A program made the position numbers and the translations under genes. Shown piece after piece: positions 14,792 through 23,836 of a DNA stretch of 37,236 nt; position 1 is the first letter of the stretch; each line of letters starts with the position of its first letter. The DNA lies in the NCBI GenBank assembly GCA_016281555.1, contig JAEEIV010000088.1, positions 1-37,236 on the forward strand. Direction: 5' to 3'. Origin of the DNA: Lachnospiraceae bacterium (lineage in GTDB: Bacteria > Bacillota > Clostridia > Lachnospirales > Lachnospiraceae). The notes beneath the pieces were generated by a model that saw nothing but the letters and a program-made list of their open reading frames with translations, searched no databases and had not been told where the DNA came from.

Positions 14792-14992
14792 ATGAATAAG
14801 GGTACTGTGAAGTGGTTCAATAATCAGAAAGGATACGGTTTCATCACCGATGAAAACGGAAGCGAAGTTTTCGTGCATTATTCCGGACTGAATATGGACG
14901 GCTACAAGACTCTCGACGAGGGCCAGGCGGTGGAATTCGAAGTCGTCGAAGGTCCGAAAGGTCCGCAGGCGGTGAACGTCACGAAGATCTGA
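14792..14992 (+). CDS. csp: Cold-shock domain protein (CspA family)
   Basis: A 66-residue single cold-shock domain that binds single-stranded nucleic acid and melts RNA structure. RNP1 is KGYGFIT (about 13-19) and RNP2 is VFVHYS (about 27-32); the start [12 protein letters not shown] is typical. A strong GGAGG precedes ATG 14792. It ends VNVTKI as most Bacillota Csp proteins do. Monocistronic, with a consensus promoter and a following terminator. The 3' untranslated stretch is flanked by ATCAATC (14996-15002) and GATTGAT (15061-15067), which could pair. Whether it responds to cold or is constitutive cannot be told. Confidence 0.96.
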   Translation: MNKGTVKWFNNQKGYGFITDENGSEVFVHYSGLNMDGYKTLDEGQAVEFEVVEGPKGPQAVNVTKI

Positions 14993-15070
14993 CCGATCAA
15001 TCAAAGCTCTTTATATATAGACCACGGAAATATAGAAAGGCAGAGCCGGCAGAACCGGCGGATTGATTCA

Positions 15071-15110
15071 AAAAAACTCAGGCAGCCCGAACGACTGCCT
15101 GAGTTTTTTT
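15071..15110. terminator. Bidirectional terminator between csp and hslO
   Basis: AAAAAACTCAGGCAG (15071-15085) and CTGCCTGAGTTTTTTT (15095-15110) form a long stem with a 9-base loop and T-runs on both strands. It serves the convergent csp and plsC-hslO transcripts. Confidence 0.95.
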
Positions 15111-15128
15111 ATTCTTCCGGAAGCCGGA

Positions 15129-16001
15129 TCACCCTTCCGAGAGCGCCTTCAGTTCCTCCGGGGAGAACACGTAATGACGGTTGCAGAAGTGACAGACCAC
15201 TTCCGTGTCTTTCCCTTCGTCGATCATTTCCTGCAGCTCGTTCTTCGGAAGACTCTTCAGCATCCGCTCGCTTTTCTCCCGGGAACAGTTGCAGACGAAA
15301 CTGACCGGGATCCGGCCGTTGAACTCGGGCGAGAAACCGTCCAAAAGGTCCGAAATCAGCGTCTCAATCGTTTTTCCGGAAGAGAGTTCATCCGTCACGG
15401 AAGAGAACGAAGAGAGGCGTTTTTCGAGCGCATTGACGGTCTCTTCGGAGGCGTTCGGCATGACCTGGAAAATGAAGCCGCCGGAAGTCTGCACCGAGCC
15501 GTCCTTTTGCATCAGCACGCCGAGGGCGACGGAGGACGGCGTCTGTTCGCTGACCGCGAAATAGTAGGTCAGATCCTCCGCGATCTCGCCGGTCTGCAGG
15601 ATCGTTTCGCCGACGTACGGCTCTTTTAAGCCCGTGTCCCGGATGACGGAAAGCACGCCGAGATCGAGGGCGCCGCCGACGTTCAGTTTCCCCGGTTTCA
15701 CGGACGGCAGCACGACGTTCGGATTCTTTACGAAGCCCTTCACGTGCCCGAAGGCGTCGGCCGTGACGAGAAGCCCGCCGATCGGGCCGTCACAGTCGAT
15801 TTTCAGCGTGAGCAGGTCCTGCTCGTTCTTCATCATTGCGCCCATCATTGCGCCTGCGCTTAAGAGACGCCCGAGCGCCGCCGTGGCGATCGGAGAGAGC
15901 CCGTGGGCCGTTCTCGCGAATTCCGCGGTCTCCTTCGTATAGGCGCCGAAAAAGCGGAGTTCTCCGTCCGCCGCGGTGCCGCGCACTAAATAATCACTCA
16001 T
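15129..16001 (-). CDS. hslO: Redox-regulated chaperone Hsp33
   Basis: A 290-residue cytoplasmic holdase activated by oxidative unfolding. The C-terminal zinc site has all four cysteines: Cys237 and Cys239 in VCNCSREK, and Cys270 and Cys273 in VCHFCNRHY. In reduced protein these bind zinc; disulfide formation switches on chaperone activity. The N-terminal domain has the usual LSPIATAALGRLLSAGAMM segment. I chose ATG 16001 (MSDYLVRG); it overlaps the end of plsC by 8 bp, so translation is coupled. The pairing with a phospholipid acyltransferase gene has no obvious functional basis. Confidence 0.96.
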   Translation of the reverse strand: MSDYLVRGTAADGELRFFGAYTKETAEFARTAHGLSPIATAALGRLLSAGAMMGAMMKNEQDLLTLKIDCDGPIGGLLVTADAFGHVKGFVKNPNVVLPSVKPGKLNVGGALDLGVLSVIRDTGLKEPYVGETILQTGEIAEDLTYYFAVSEQTPSSVALGVLMQKDGSVQTSGGFIFQVMPNASEETVNALEKRLSSFSSVTDELSSGKTIETLISDLLDGFSPEFNGRIPVSFVCNCSREKSERMLKSLPKNELQEMIDEGKDTEVVCHFCNRHYVFSPEELKALSEG

Positions 16002-16737
16002 TTTCAGCCTCATAGGATTTCAGGACTTCCAGGATCTTTTCCCGCGTGTATTTGCCGATGAATTTCCGGTCTTCCGGAGCGAGTTCGTCGGGCACGATCG
16101 GCTCCAGGAACGTGAACTTCACCTTCGTCTTGCGGATCCAGGGACGGTGGTTTTCAAAACAGTTGTCCGTATTGTAAATCGCGATCGGGACGATCGGAAC
16201 GTTCGGTCTCGTGGCCAGTTTGAAGGAGGCCTCATGGAACTCCTGCAGGGAGAACGGATGCTCTTTGTCCTTGTTCCGGGTGCCTTCCGGGAAGATCGCC
16301 ATCGACACGCCGCGCTTGACGTTTTCGATGCCCTTCATCATCGTCGCATAGCCTTTCCGGATGTCTTTCCGGTCCAGGAACAGGGTGTTCGCGATGCTGA
16401 GCCAGGTCGAGAAAAACGGGATCCCGCCCAGTTCCTTCTTGGCAATGAAACCGGTCGGTTGTTTCAGGTATATGTATGTCAGGATGATGTCGAAAATGCT
16501 GCGGTGATTCAGGACGAAGACACAGGGCCGGTCCTCGGGGATGTTCCCGAGCCCCTTCACTGTGACCTCAGCCCCGGAGATGAACGCGCCGACGCGGCAG
16601 GCAAACTTCACGAGCACGAAGGCAATGCGGTCGCCCGCCTTCCGGCTGAACAGCCGGGCAATGAGAATGATGAGCCACATGATCGGGCTCAGTATGAAAT
16701 AAATCAAGAGAAACAACAGAAAAATGATCGTGCGCAT
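15994..16737 (-). CDS. plsC: 1-acyl-sn-glycerol-3-phosphate acyltransferase
   Basis: A 247-residue membrane-bound acyltransferase making phosphatidic acid from lysophosphatidic acid. An N-terminal hydrophobic region ([20 protein letters not shown]) anchors it. The catalytic HxxxxD motif is His78-Asp83 in NHRSIFD, and the substrate-binding FPEGTR is at about 149-154. The ribosome binding site GGAGG lies inside a small hairpin GCACC-GGA-GGTGC just before ATG 16737, which may lower translation. It is the first gene of an operon with hslO, behind a consensus promoter. Confident in the family; acyl-chain preference unknown. Confidence 0.93.
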   Translation of the reverse strand: MRTIIFLLFLLIYFILSPIMWLIILIARLFSRKAGDRIAFVLVKFACRVGAFISGAEVTVKGLGNIPEDRPCVFVLNHRSIFDIILTYIYLKQPTGFIAKKELGGIPFFSTWLSIANTLFLDRKDIRKGYATMMKGIENVKRGVSMAIFPEGTRNKDKEHPFSLQEFHEASFKLATRPNVPIVPIAIYNTDNCFENHRPWIRKTKVKFTFLEPIVPDELAPEDRKFIGKYTREKILEVLKSYEAENE

Positions 16738-16772
16738 GAATGCACCTCCGGTGCGGCCCTGGGCCGAAATTT

Positions 16773-16801
16773 ATTATAATCTGTCAAGGCGGGATTGTCA
16801 A
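16773..16801 (-). promoter_or_regulatory. plsC-hslO promoter
   Basis: Minus-strand TTGACA (complement of 16796-16801), a 17-bp spacer and a perfect TATAAT (complement of 16773-16778). It diverges from the asnS promoter. Confidence 0.9.
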
Positions 16802-16827
16802 ATCCCCTACTTGTTTTTTCGGGGCAA

Positions 16828-16856
16828 TTGCTGTAAAATATATTCTGATTTACTAT
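16828..16856 (+). promoter_or_regulatory. asnS promoter
   Basis: TTGCTG (16828-16833), a 17-bp spacer and TACTAT (16851-16856), about 54 bp before the asnS ATG. The leader is too short for a T-box element. Confidence 0.6.
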
Positions 16857-16909
16857 ATTGTTATATGGCGCGGGCGCAAGGCCGTTCCGCAGCCGGAAGG
16901 AGCATCATC

Positions 16910-18301
16910 ATGGAATGTATCACCGTTCGTTCATTGTTCAAAGAGACGGAGTCCTACATCGGGAAGACCGTGACGGTCGGCGGCTGGGTCCGTTCGAACC
17001 GGGATTCGAAGAGTTTCGGCTTTCTCGTCATCAATGACGGAACGTTTTTCCAGCCGCTTCAGGTGGTTTATCACGAAGAATTAAAGAACTTCCAGGAGAT
17101 CGCGAAGGTCGGCGTCGGAGCGTCGGTCATCGTCACCGGCATGCTGGTCGCGACGCCGGAAGCGAAGCAGCCGTTTGAACTGCAGGCTTCGGAAGTGACG
17201 GTGGAGGGCGCGAGCCCGTCGGATTATCCGATCCAGAACAAGCGCCACACGCTGGAGTTCCTCCGGACTCTGACGCATCTCCGTCCGAGAACGAACACGT
17301 TCCAGGCGGTCTTCCGCGTGCGGTCGCTCATTGCCTATGCGATCCACAAGTTCTTCCAGGAGCGCGACTTCGTCTACGTGCATACGCCGATCATCACCGG
17401 CGCGGACTGCGAGGGCGCGGGCGAGATGTTCCAGGTGACCACGCTGCCGCTTGACGAACTTCCGCGGACGGAAGACGGAAAAGTCGATTATTCGAAGGAC
17501 TTCTTCAATAAGCAGACGAACCTGACGGTGTCCGGCCAGCTGAACGGCGAGACCTTCGCCTGCGCGTTCCGGAACATCTACACCTTCGGACCGACGTTCC
17601 GCGCGGAGAACTCGAACACGACGAGACACGCGGCGGAGTTCTGGATGATCGAGCCGGAGATCGCGTTTGCGGACCTGCAGGACGACATGCAGCTCGCCGA
17701 AGACATGATCAAGTTCATCATCCGCTACGTGCTGGAGAACGCGCCGGAAGAGATGGCGTTCTTCAACCAGTTCGTGGACAAGGGGCTCATTGAGCGTCTG
17801 GAGCACGTCATGAACTCCGATTTCGGCCGCGTGACCTACACCGAGGCCGTGGAGATCCTGAAGAAGCACAACGACAAGTTCCAGTACAAAGTCAGCTGGG
17901 GCTGCGATCTCCAGACCGAGCACGAGCGGTATCTCACGGAAGAGATCTTCAAGCGTCCGGTCTTCGTGACGGATTATCCGAAGGAGATCAAAGCGTTTTA
18001 CATGAAACTGAACGAGGACGGGAAGACGGTCGCGGCGATGGATTGCCTCGTGCCCGGCATCGGCGAGATCATCGGCGGTTCCCAGAGAGAAGAGGACTAC
18101 GACAAGCTGCTCGGCAGGATCCGTGAGCTCGGCATGAAGGAAAGCGATTACGACTTCTACATGGACCTCAGGAAATACGGCACGGTCCGGCATGCGGGCT
18201 TCGGCTTGGGCTTCGAGCGCTGCGTCATGTATTTGACCGGCATGGGGAACATCCGTGACGTCCTGCCGTTCCCGAGAACCGTCAATAACTGCGATCTGTA
18301 A
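16910..18301 (+). CDS. asnS: Asparagine--tRNA ligase
   Basis: A 463-residue class IIb aminoacyl-tRNA synthetase charging tRNA-Asn. The N-terminal OB-fold anticodon-binding domain (about 1-110) includes [20 protein letters not shown]. Motif 2 lies at [20 protein letters not shown], and motif 3 is [15 protein letters not shown] near the end. The absence of an AspRS-type insertion and the normal length support AsnRS over AspRS. I chose ATG 16910, preceded by GGAAGGAG; the open frame extends further upstream through the promoter. It heads a long co-directional gene run. Confidence 0.96.
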   Translation: MECITVRSLFKETESYIGKTVTVGGWVRSNRDSKSFGFLVINDGTFFQPLQVVYHEELKNFQEIAKVGVGASVIVTGMLVATPEAKQPFELQASEVTVEGASPSDYPIQNKRHTLEFLRTLTHLRPRTNTFQAVFRVRSLIAYAIHKFFQERDFVYVHTPIITGADCEGAGEMFQVTTLPLDELPRTEDGKVDYSKDFFNKQTNLTVSGQLNGETFACAFRNIYTFGPTFRAENSNTTRHAAEFWMIEPEIAFADLQDDMQLAEDMIKFIIRYVLENAPEEMAFFNQFVDKGLIERLEHVMNSDFGRVTYTEAVEILKKHNDKFQYKVSWGCDLQTEHERYLTEEIFKRPVFVTDYPKEIKAFYMKLNEDGKTVAAMDCLVPGIGEIIGGSQREEDYDKLLGRIRELGMKESDYDFYMDLRKYGTVRHAGFGLGFERCVMYLTGMGNIRDVLPFPRTVNNCDL

Positions 18302-18342
18302 ACGAAGGCGTCCCGGGAAAAGGGACGGGATCAGGAGCATTC

Positions 18343-19398
18343 ATGAAGTTCATTCACGTATCTCAAGTCAATCTGTTCGCTTCGGAGTTCGAGAACCGGC
18401 AGGGGATCCGGACGTCCGAAGACCATGCCAATGACTTCCGCAGAGTCCTCGAGACCTGCCGGAAGGAAGGCGCGGACCTGCTCTTCATTACCGGGAACCT
18501 GTTTGCGGGCGCCCCGGACGTGAAGATGCTGTCCTATCTGGACGATGCGCTCGGCATTCTGGACAAGACCCGCGTCTTTTACGTGCTCGGCCCGAACGAG
18601 GGCGAGGCGGCGGACCTCATCCTGGGGTATCAGTTCCGGCATCCCGTGAAGGTGTTTACCGGAAACAGCATTGAACGGGTGTATCTTCCGAAACTGTCCG
18701 TGGAGATCCAGGGCGTCGGTTATTCCGAAAAAACATGGAACCGGACGGAGATCCGGGAACTTGTGCCGGGGAAGAAGGGAAGCATTCAGATCTTCCTGTT
18801 GCCGATGGACCTTCCGGACGTCGCGAACTGGCCGTTCCATTACGTCGGCGCGGGCGGATCCGAAAGGAAGGAAGGCACTCCGGAGAAACGGGTGTATTGC
18901 CCGGGCAGTCTGGAGCCCGAAGGATTTGCGCCTTATACGAGGCACGGCTTCTTCGTCGGTGAGTTCGGCGCGATGGGACGGAACGTGATCGGTCCGTCGG
19001 TGCGGCTGCAGGAAGGCGCGTCGAGAGAATACGTTCTTTTGGACCTTCAGGTGACGCCGGACGAGAGCCTGGAAGCCGTCCGGGAAGCGGTCGGGAAACA
19101 GATTCTGACGTACGGTCAGGAGAATCTCTATAAAGTGCGGATCCGCGGAGTCGCGTCGTATTCCCTGGCGGAAGGCGCGGAAACGCTCCTGGCGATCCCT
19201 GCGGTTTCGGCCGTGGAAAACGAGACGAAGATCGAAGACACCTTCTCTGCGATCGCGGGATCCGGAAACGACGATGCGGTCGGCCGGTTCCTCCGCGACA
19301 TGCTGGACCGGGAGCCGTCCGAAGGGCGGGACCTCGCGATCCGGTACGGTCTGGCGGCGTTAGAGGGTGCGACGGAGGAAGAACATGATCATTCTTGA
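18343..19398 (+). CDS. Degenerate SbcD/YhaO-like phosphoesterase, metal site lost
   Basis: A 351-residue protein with the outline of the SbcD/YhaO calcineurin-like phosphoesterases: the MKFIHVS start, the spacing up to ADLLFITGNLF, and YCPGSLEPEGF (185-195) matching the conserved YPGSLEP. Every metal ligand motif I can align is changed. The DxH motif reads Gln8-x-Asn10, GD reads Gly51-Asn52, GNHD reads Gly83-Pro-Asn-Glu86, the strand expected to end in His reads FLLPMD, and GHIH reads GAGGS (169-173). Activity as a nuclease is therefore unlikely. AGGAG lies 5 bp before the ATG. It overlaps the following YhaN-like ATPase gene by 14 bp, the usual SbcD-SbcC or YhaO-YhaN pairing, so it probably survives as a structural or regulatory subunit. 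Confidence 0.8.
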   Translation: MKFIHVSQVNLFASEFENRQGIRTSEDHANDFRRVLETCRKEGADLLFITGNLFAGAPDVKMLSYLDDALGILDKTRVFYVLGPNEGEAADLILGYQFRHPVKVFTGNSIERVYLPKLSVEIQGVGYSEKTWNRTEIRELVPGKKGSIQIFLLPMDLPDVANWPFHYVGAGGSERKEGTPEKRVYCPGSLEPEGFAPYTRHGFFVGEFGAMGRNVIGPSVRLQEGASREYVLLDLQVTPDESLEAVREAVGKQILTYGQENLYKVRIRGVASYSLAEGAETLLAIPAVSAVENETKIEDTFSAIAGSGNDDAVGRFLRDMLDREPSEGRDLAIRYGLAALEGATEEEHDHS

Positions 19399-21073
19399 AC
19401 TGAACATCGATCATTTCGGAAAACTGAAGAAACGGCAGATCTCTTTCCGTCCCGGCACGAACATCATCAGCGGGAACAATGAAACCGGAAAGACCACCAT
19501 TGCCTCCTTCATCAAGGCCATGCTGTACGGCCTCAATGAGGGCGAGGAAGAATATCTGCACTTCTTTCCGAGAGCCTATGAAGGCATCTTTGGCGGCAGC
19601 ATGAAAGTGCTGGAAAACGGGCGCTTTTACGAGATCCGGCGGGAACTGTCCGGCGCGAAGAGAGGGCTTTTCGTCCGGGAACTCACGAGCGGGCTCGATG
19701 AGGAAGACCCGGAGGCGTTCTTAAATAAACTGGTCGGCGGCATGGACCGCGCCTCGTACGAGGCGACCGGGTTCATCGGTGCGAATTCCTTTGGGGAAGA
19801 CGTGGAAAAATACCGGGAAACCGAGGAAAAACACCGCGAGGCGAAGCGGGAGGAAGACATCCGGAACCGGTTTTTCAATGCGCGTGCGGAGCTGAAGAAG
19901 CAGCGCGACGACTGTCAGGAAAAGACCGACGACACGCTGGAAGGAAAGAGAGTGCTCTTGGACCGCAGGAAGGCGGAAGTCGGAGAAAAACTGAAGGCAC
20001 TCGAAGAAGCATTGCCGGAGGCAAAGAGCCGGCTCGACGAAATGACGAAGCGCCTTACGGAGGACGAAGCCCGGGTCCGGCAGCAGAACGAGGCCAGGGA
20101 GGAAGGACTCCGTCAGGAAATGGTCGCCGAAAAGGAACGGCTGGCGGAGCACATCCGCGGCATCAAAAAGTCGGCCAAGAATTCCCGGGCAGTGGGCGTT
20201 GCACTCATGGTCGCGGGCATTCTGGCCGGTCTCGCGGCGTGGTTCTACATGACGAGCTATGCGGTCGGGATCCTAGACTTCTCGCATCCTCACTATCTCG
20301 TTTCCATGCTGCTGCTCGGCGGCGGGATCGTCCTGTTCCTCGCCGGACTCATCGTGACGATCTCGGTGGCTGTGAAGAAAAAGACGGAAGAGAAGCGGCT
20401 GAAAGATCAGAATGAACTGAACGATGCGGTCGAAAAAGCCGAAAAGAAGTATCAGAATTATCTGGACCACCGGGATGAGTACGACGATCAGGTGCCTGAG
20501 GAAGAAGAACGGAAGGCTGCGATCGGCACGTTAAGCGGGGAAGTGGAGCAACTCGGAAAGGAAGAAGCCGAGACCGCCCGCACGATGGAAGAGATCGAAA
20601 AAGAGGACGGCGACCTCGCCGCACGGGAAGAGAAGGACCGGGAATACCGGAAGAATCTCCGCGCGATGGACCTGTCCCTCGCGACGTTCGACCGGGTTGG
20701 ACGCCTGAATGAAAATGAGGATTTCAATGAGTTTTCCGCGGCTGCGACCGAGTTTTACCGGTCGCTCCTTCCGGAACGGCCGGCCGTCATTCACGTGAAG
20801 AACGAGATGATCACGGTCGAATTAAAGGAAAGCGGACGGCATCTTCTGTCGCAGCTTTCGACGGGAACGATGCACGAAACGCTCATTGCCGTCCGGCTCG
20901 CGAAACTCTGGGAACTCGATCCGGAGAAGCGGCTGCCGCTCATTCTCGACGACGTGTTCTCGAATTTTGACGAAACGCGGCTTGCGGCCGCGATGGAGTT
21001 CCTGCGCAGAACCGGACGCCAGGCGATCCTGTTCTCGTGCCAGCAGGCCAAAACAGAGGAGAATCAAGCATGA
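19385..21073 (+). CDS. Membrane-spanning YhaN/SbcC-like ATPase
   Basis: A 562-residue SMC/RecN-type ATPase. Residues 1-130 resemble the YhaN/SbcC N-terminal half, with Walker A GNNETGKTT (30-38). A charged coiled coil (about 140-262) leads to two hydrophobic helices (about 269-292 and 304-330), then a second coiled coil (about 335-425). The C-terminal half has the ABC signature QLSTGTMHETLIAVRLA (490-506) and Walker B LPLILDDVFSNFDE (517-530). The ATPase core thus looks intact while its coiled coils are tied to the membrane. It is shorter than Bacillus YhaN (over 900 residues). GGAGGAA sets the start at 19385, inside the phosphoesterase-like gene; its stop overlaps the ABC-F start (ATGA). The likely substrate, DNA or membrane-linked, is unknown. 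Confidence 0.85.
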   Translation: MIILELNIDHFGKLKKRQISFRPGTNIISGNNETGKTTIASFIKAMLYGLNEGEEEYLHFFPRAYEGIFGGSMKVLENGRFYEIRRELSGAKRGLFVRELTSGLDEEDPEAFLNKLVGGMDRASYEATGFIGANSFGEDVEKYRETEEKHREAKREEDIRNRFFNARAELKKQRDDCQEKTDDTLEGKRVLLDRRKAEVGEKLKALEEALPEAKSRLDEMTKRLTEDEARVRQQNEAREEGLRQEMVAEKERLAEHIRGIKKSAKNSRAVGVALMVAGILAGLAAWFYMTSYAVGILDFSHPHYLVSMLLLGGGIVLFLAGLIVTISVAVKKKTEEKRLKDQNELNDAVEKAEKKYQNYLDHRDEYDDQVPEEEERKAAIGTLSGEVEQLGKEEAETARTMEEIEKEDGDLAAREEKDREYRKNLRAMDLSLATFDRVGRLNENEDFNEFSAAATEFYRSLLPERPAVIHVKNEMITVELKESGRHLLSQLSTGTMHETLIAVRLAKLWELDPEKRLPLILDDVFSNFDETRLAAAMEFLRRTGRQAILFSCQQAKTEENQA

Positions 21074-22713
21074 TCAGTGCCAACGGCATCACGCTTCGGC
21101 TCGGCAAGCGCGCCCTGTTCGAAGACGTCAACATCAAATTCACGGAAGGGAACTGCTACGGCATCATCGGCGCGAACGGCGCCGGGAAATCGACGTTCTT
21201 ACGGATCCTTTCCGGGCAGCTCGAGCCGACGAACGGTTCCGTCGTCATCACGCCGGGGCAGCGGCTTTCGGTCCTGGAGCAGGACCACGACAAATACAAC
21301 GATCTGACGGTGCTCGACGCCGTCATGCAGGGCAATGCCCGTCTTTTCGAGATCATGCGTTTAAAGGACGAGATCTACGCGAAGGCCGATTTTACCGACG
21401 CGGACGGCGAGCGGGCGGCCTTGCTTGAGACGGAATTTGCGGAAATGAACGGCTGGGAGGCGGAAGCCGACGCAGCGTCGCTGTTAAACGGTCTCGGCAT
21501 CGAGGAAGCATTGCACTACGACCTCGTCGGGAACCTGACCGGCCCGGAAAAAGTGAAAGTCCTCCTTGCGCGGGCTTTGTTCGGAAACCCGGACATCCTG
21601 CTCATGGACGAGCCGACGAACCACCTCGACCTCGCGGCGATCAGCTGGCTTGAGGAATGGCTCATCAACTTCGAAAACACGGTCATCGTGGTCTCGCACG
21701 ACCGGTACTTCCTGAACAAGGTCTGCACGGCGATCGCCGACGTGGACTATGCGAAGATCCAGCTTTATTCCGGCAACTACGACTTCTGGTACGAGTCCTC
21801 GCAGCTCATGATCCGCCAGATGAAGGAAGCGAACCGGAAGAAGGAAGAGAAGATCAAGGAATTGCAGGAATTCATTTCGAGATTCGCGGCGAACGCCTCG
21901 AAATCGAAGCAGGCGACGAGCCGGAAGCGGGCGCTGGAAAAGATCGAACTGGAAGAGATCAAGCCCTCTTCCCGGAAATATCCCTACATCGATTTCCGTC
22001 CGGACCGCGAGATCGGCAATGACGTCCTGGAAGTCCACGACCTCACGAAGACCGTGAACGGCGTGAAAGTGCTGGATCACGTGTCGTTCACGCTGAATCA
22101 CGACGACAAGGTCGCGTTCGTCGGCGCGGATGAACTCGCGAAGACGACGCTTTTCAAGATATTGATGGGCGAACTGGAGCCGGACGAAGGCAGCTATAAA
22201 TGGGGCGTCACGACGAGCCGTGCCTATTTCCCGAAGGACAATGCGTACGAGTTCACGAGCGACCTCCGGATCTACGACTGGCTGCAGCAGTACTCGCCGG
22301 TGAAGGACATCACCTACGTCCGCGGATTCCTGGGGCGGATGCTGTTCGCGGGTGAGGACGGCGAGAAAAAAGTCAAGGTGCTTTCGGGCGGCGAGCGGGT
22401 GCGCTGCATCCTCTCGAAAATGATGATCTCCGGCGCGAACGTGCTGATCTTTGACGAGCCGACGAACCACCTCGACATGGAATCGATCACGGCCCTGAAC
22501 CAGGGCATGATGAAGTTCCCGGGCGTCATCCTGTTCGCCTGCCGCGATCACCAGCTCGTGGAAACCACGGCGAACCGAATCATTGAGTTCATCAACGGTA
22601 AGATCGTGGACAAGATGACGACCTACGACGAATATCTGGCCTCCGACGAGATGGCAATGAAACGGCAGGTGTATACGCTGTCGGAAGGAATGGAAGAGAC
22701 GGTCGAGGGCTGA
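21070..22713 (+). CDS. ykpA: ABC-F ATPase, YkpA-like
   Basis: A 547-residue ABC-F protein with two ATPase domains and no membrane segment; ABC-F proteins act on ribosomes or translation. The sequence closely follows Bacillus YkpA as I remember it, from the start (LFEDVNIKFTEGNCYGIIGA) through the linker NASKSKQATSRK to KWGVTTS and AYFPKDN. Domain 1: Walker A GANGAGKST (34-42), signature LTGPEK, Walker B LLMDEPTNHLD, switch His210. Domain 2: Walker A reads GADELAKTT (352-360), with Ala where Gly is usual, signature LSGGER, and the switch position reads CRDHQ with Arg492 in place of His. The Ala variant is common in this subfamily; the Arg is less expected. It overlaps the previous gene by 4 bp. 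Confidence 0.9.
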   Translation: MISANGITLRLGKRALFEDVNIKFTEGNCYGIIGANGAGKSTFLRILSGQLEPTNGSVVITPGQRLSVLEQDHDKYNDLTVLDAVMQGNARLFEIMRLKDEIYAKADFTDADGERAALLETEFAEMNGWEAEADAASLLNGLGIEEALHYDLVGNLTGPEKVKVLLARALFGNPDILLMDEPTNHLDLAAISWLEEWLINFENTVIVVSHDRYFLNKVCTAIADVDYAKIQLYSGNYDFWYESSQLMIRQMKEANRKKEEKIKELQEFISRFAANASKSKQATSRKRALEKIELEEIKPSSRKYPYIDFRPDREIGNDVLEVHDLTKTVNGVKVLDHVSFTLNHDDKVAFVGADELAKTTLFKILMGELEPDEGSYKWGVTTSRAYFPKDNAYEFTSDLRIYDWLQQYSPVKDITYVRGFLGRMLFAGEDGEKKVKVLSGGERVRCILSKMMISGANVLIFDEPTNHLDMESITALNQGMMKFPGVILFACRDHQLVETTANRIIEFINGKIVDKMTTYDEYLASDEMAMKRQVYTLSEGMEETVEG

Positions 22714-22715
22714 GC

Positions 22716-23561
22716 ATGAGCACTTTCGTTCTGAAACTCATTGCCTTCGGATCGATGCTCATCGATCATTTTGCCGTCTGCTTTTTCGACGTGGCGAAGG
22801 TGGTGGTCCGGACGAAGGCGACCCAGCCTCTGTATCTTTTGCTCCGAGGCATCGGACGGCTTGCGTTTCCGATCTTCGGCTTCTTGATCGTGCAGGGCCT
22901 GATCCATACGAGATCCAAGTGGCGGTACGCCGCGAGACTCGGGTCGTTCGCCCTGATCTCGGAGATCCCGTTCAATGTGGCGCTCTTCGGAATCAAAACG
23001 TTCGTGGAACTGCCGAAGATGCAGACGGGCGCGCTGTTTTCCTTCAGCGGAGAGACCCTGCATAACTGGGTGTACCTCTTCAGCAAGACGCATCAGAACG
23101 TCGATTTTACGCTGCTGTTCGGCCTTCTGTCGGTCGCGCTTTTGATCGTCGTCAGCCGGTGGCACGGGAAGAAACGGGTTTTCGGTCTCATTCTTTCGGC
23201 GGCAGCGGCAGCAGGACTCGGGTTCTTTGCGAAGTGGTTCCACACGGACTACAACATGGGCGGCGTGTTCATGATCACGGTCATGGGGGTGCTCACCCTG
23301 CCGATCGACGAATTCCGGCCGGGGCTCAAGGATCACTGGATCTTCCGCGCGACCGTCGTGACGGCGGCGATCCTGCTCCTCTGCCTCGTAAGCCAGAACA
23401 GGTTCGAGCTGTGGGCACTGTGTTCGGTGCCGTTCATTGCCCTGTACAACGGAAAACCGGGGCCGAAAACGCGATTTACGAAGTGGGGCAGCTATTGCTT
23501 TTACCCCCTGCACCTCATGGTCCTCGCTCTGATCTTCGTAGTGCCGAAGATTCTGGGTTGA
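22716..23561 (+). CDS. TraX family membrane protein
   Basis: A 281-residue polytopic membrane protein of the TraX family, named after the F-plasmid pilin N-acetylase. Early IAFGSMLIDHFAVCFF contains the IDH segment, followed by GRLAFPIFGFLIVQG and RYAARLGSFALISEIPFNVA, all typical of TraX. About eight membrane helices are visible, and KWGSYCFYPLHLMVLALIFV ends the protein. Chromosomal TraX homologues are widespread in Clostridia; an acyltransferase-like role on a surface molecule is inferred, not shown. It starts 3 bp after the ABC-F stop and is likely co-transcribed. Confidence 0.88.
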   Translation: MSTFVLKLIAFGSMLIDHFAVCFFDVAKVVVRTKATQPLYLLLRGIGRLAFPIFGFLIVQGLIHTRSKWRYAARLGSFALISEIPFNVALFGIKTFVELPKMQTGALFSFSGETLHNWVYLFSKTHQNVDFTLLFGLLSVALLIVVSRWHGKKRVFGLILSAAAAAGLGFFAKWFHTDYNMGGVFMITVMGVLTLPIDEFRPGLKDHWIFRATVVTAAILLLCLVSQNRFELWALCSVPFIALYNGKPGPKTRFTKWGSYCFYPLHLMVLALIFVVPKILG

Positions 23562-23668
23562 GACAGAAAGTTAAAGTGGATGATTTCCGCTGAGGAGATC
23601 TTCACATACAGGTGCCGGCCGGAAGTAGTGATTCTCCGGTGACAGAGGCATCGTCATATAGAAAGACA
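23562..23668 (+). other. Leader segment between traX and the structured element
   Basis: Non-coding. It contains short self-complementary runs, AGTGGA-TGATT-TCCGCT (about 23575-23591, one G-T pair) and CCGG ... CCGG (about 23620-23639), but none of the T-box motifs expected before a tRNA synthetase gene. It may be part of the same transcript as the element that follows. Confidence 0.35.
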
Positions 23669-23836
23669 CTTGTTACGCGGAGCGTACGGGTATGAAGTCC
23701 TGCAGGGGACTTACGCAGCGTCGGTTCTTAGCGAACGCAAGCCGTAAGGCGTAGCGTGAGGTTAGAACCGCTACGCGAGAATCTAAGCGCGAGCGGTCCC
23801 CGAAAGGACTTGCATACCGGAGCGAAGCGTAACAAG
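23669..23836 (+). ncRNA. Nested-stem structured RNA candidate upstream of trpS
   Basis: A 168-nt element enclosed by a perfect 10-bp pairing, CTTGTTACGC (23669-23678) with GCGTAACAAG (23827-23836). Inside, GGTATG (23689-23694) pairs with CATACC (23813-23818), AAGTCC (23695-23700) with GGACTT (23806-23811), and GGGGAC (23705-23710) with GTCCCC (23796-23801), all in nested order. Further in, GGTTCT (23723-23728) can pair with AGAACC (23764-23769), while CGTAGCG (23750-23756) can pair with CGCTACG (23769-23775), so the inner part may have alternative or pseudoknotted folds. The trpS ribosome binding site follows 16 bp later. Family unknown: a riboswitch-like leader, a repeat, or an ORF-less HEARO/omega-type RNA are all possible. 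Confidence 0.6.

Noticed and set aside
17081-18340. Long minus-strand frame opposite asnS
   Set aside because: Shadow frame of a clear asnS gene; no promoter, ribosome binding site or family likeness.
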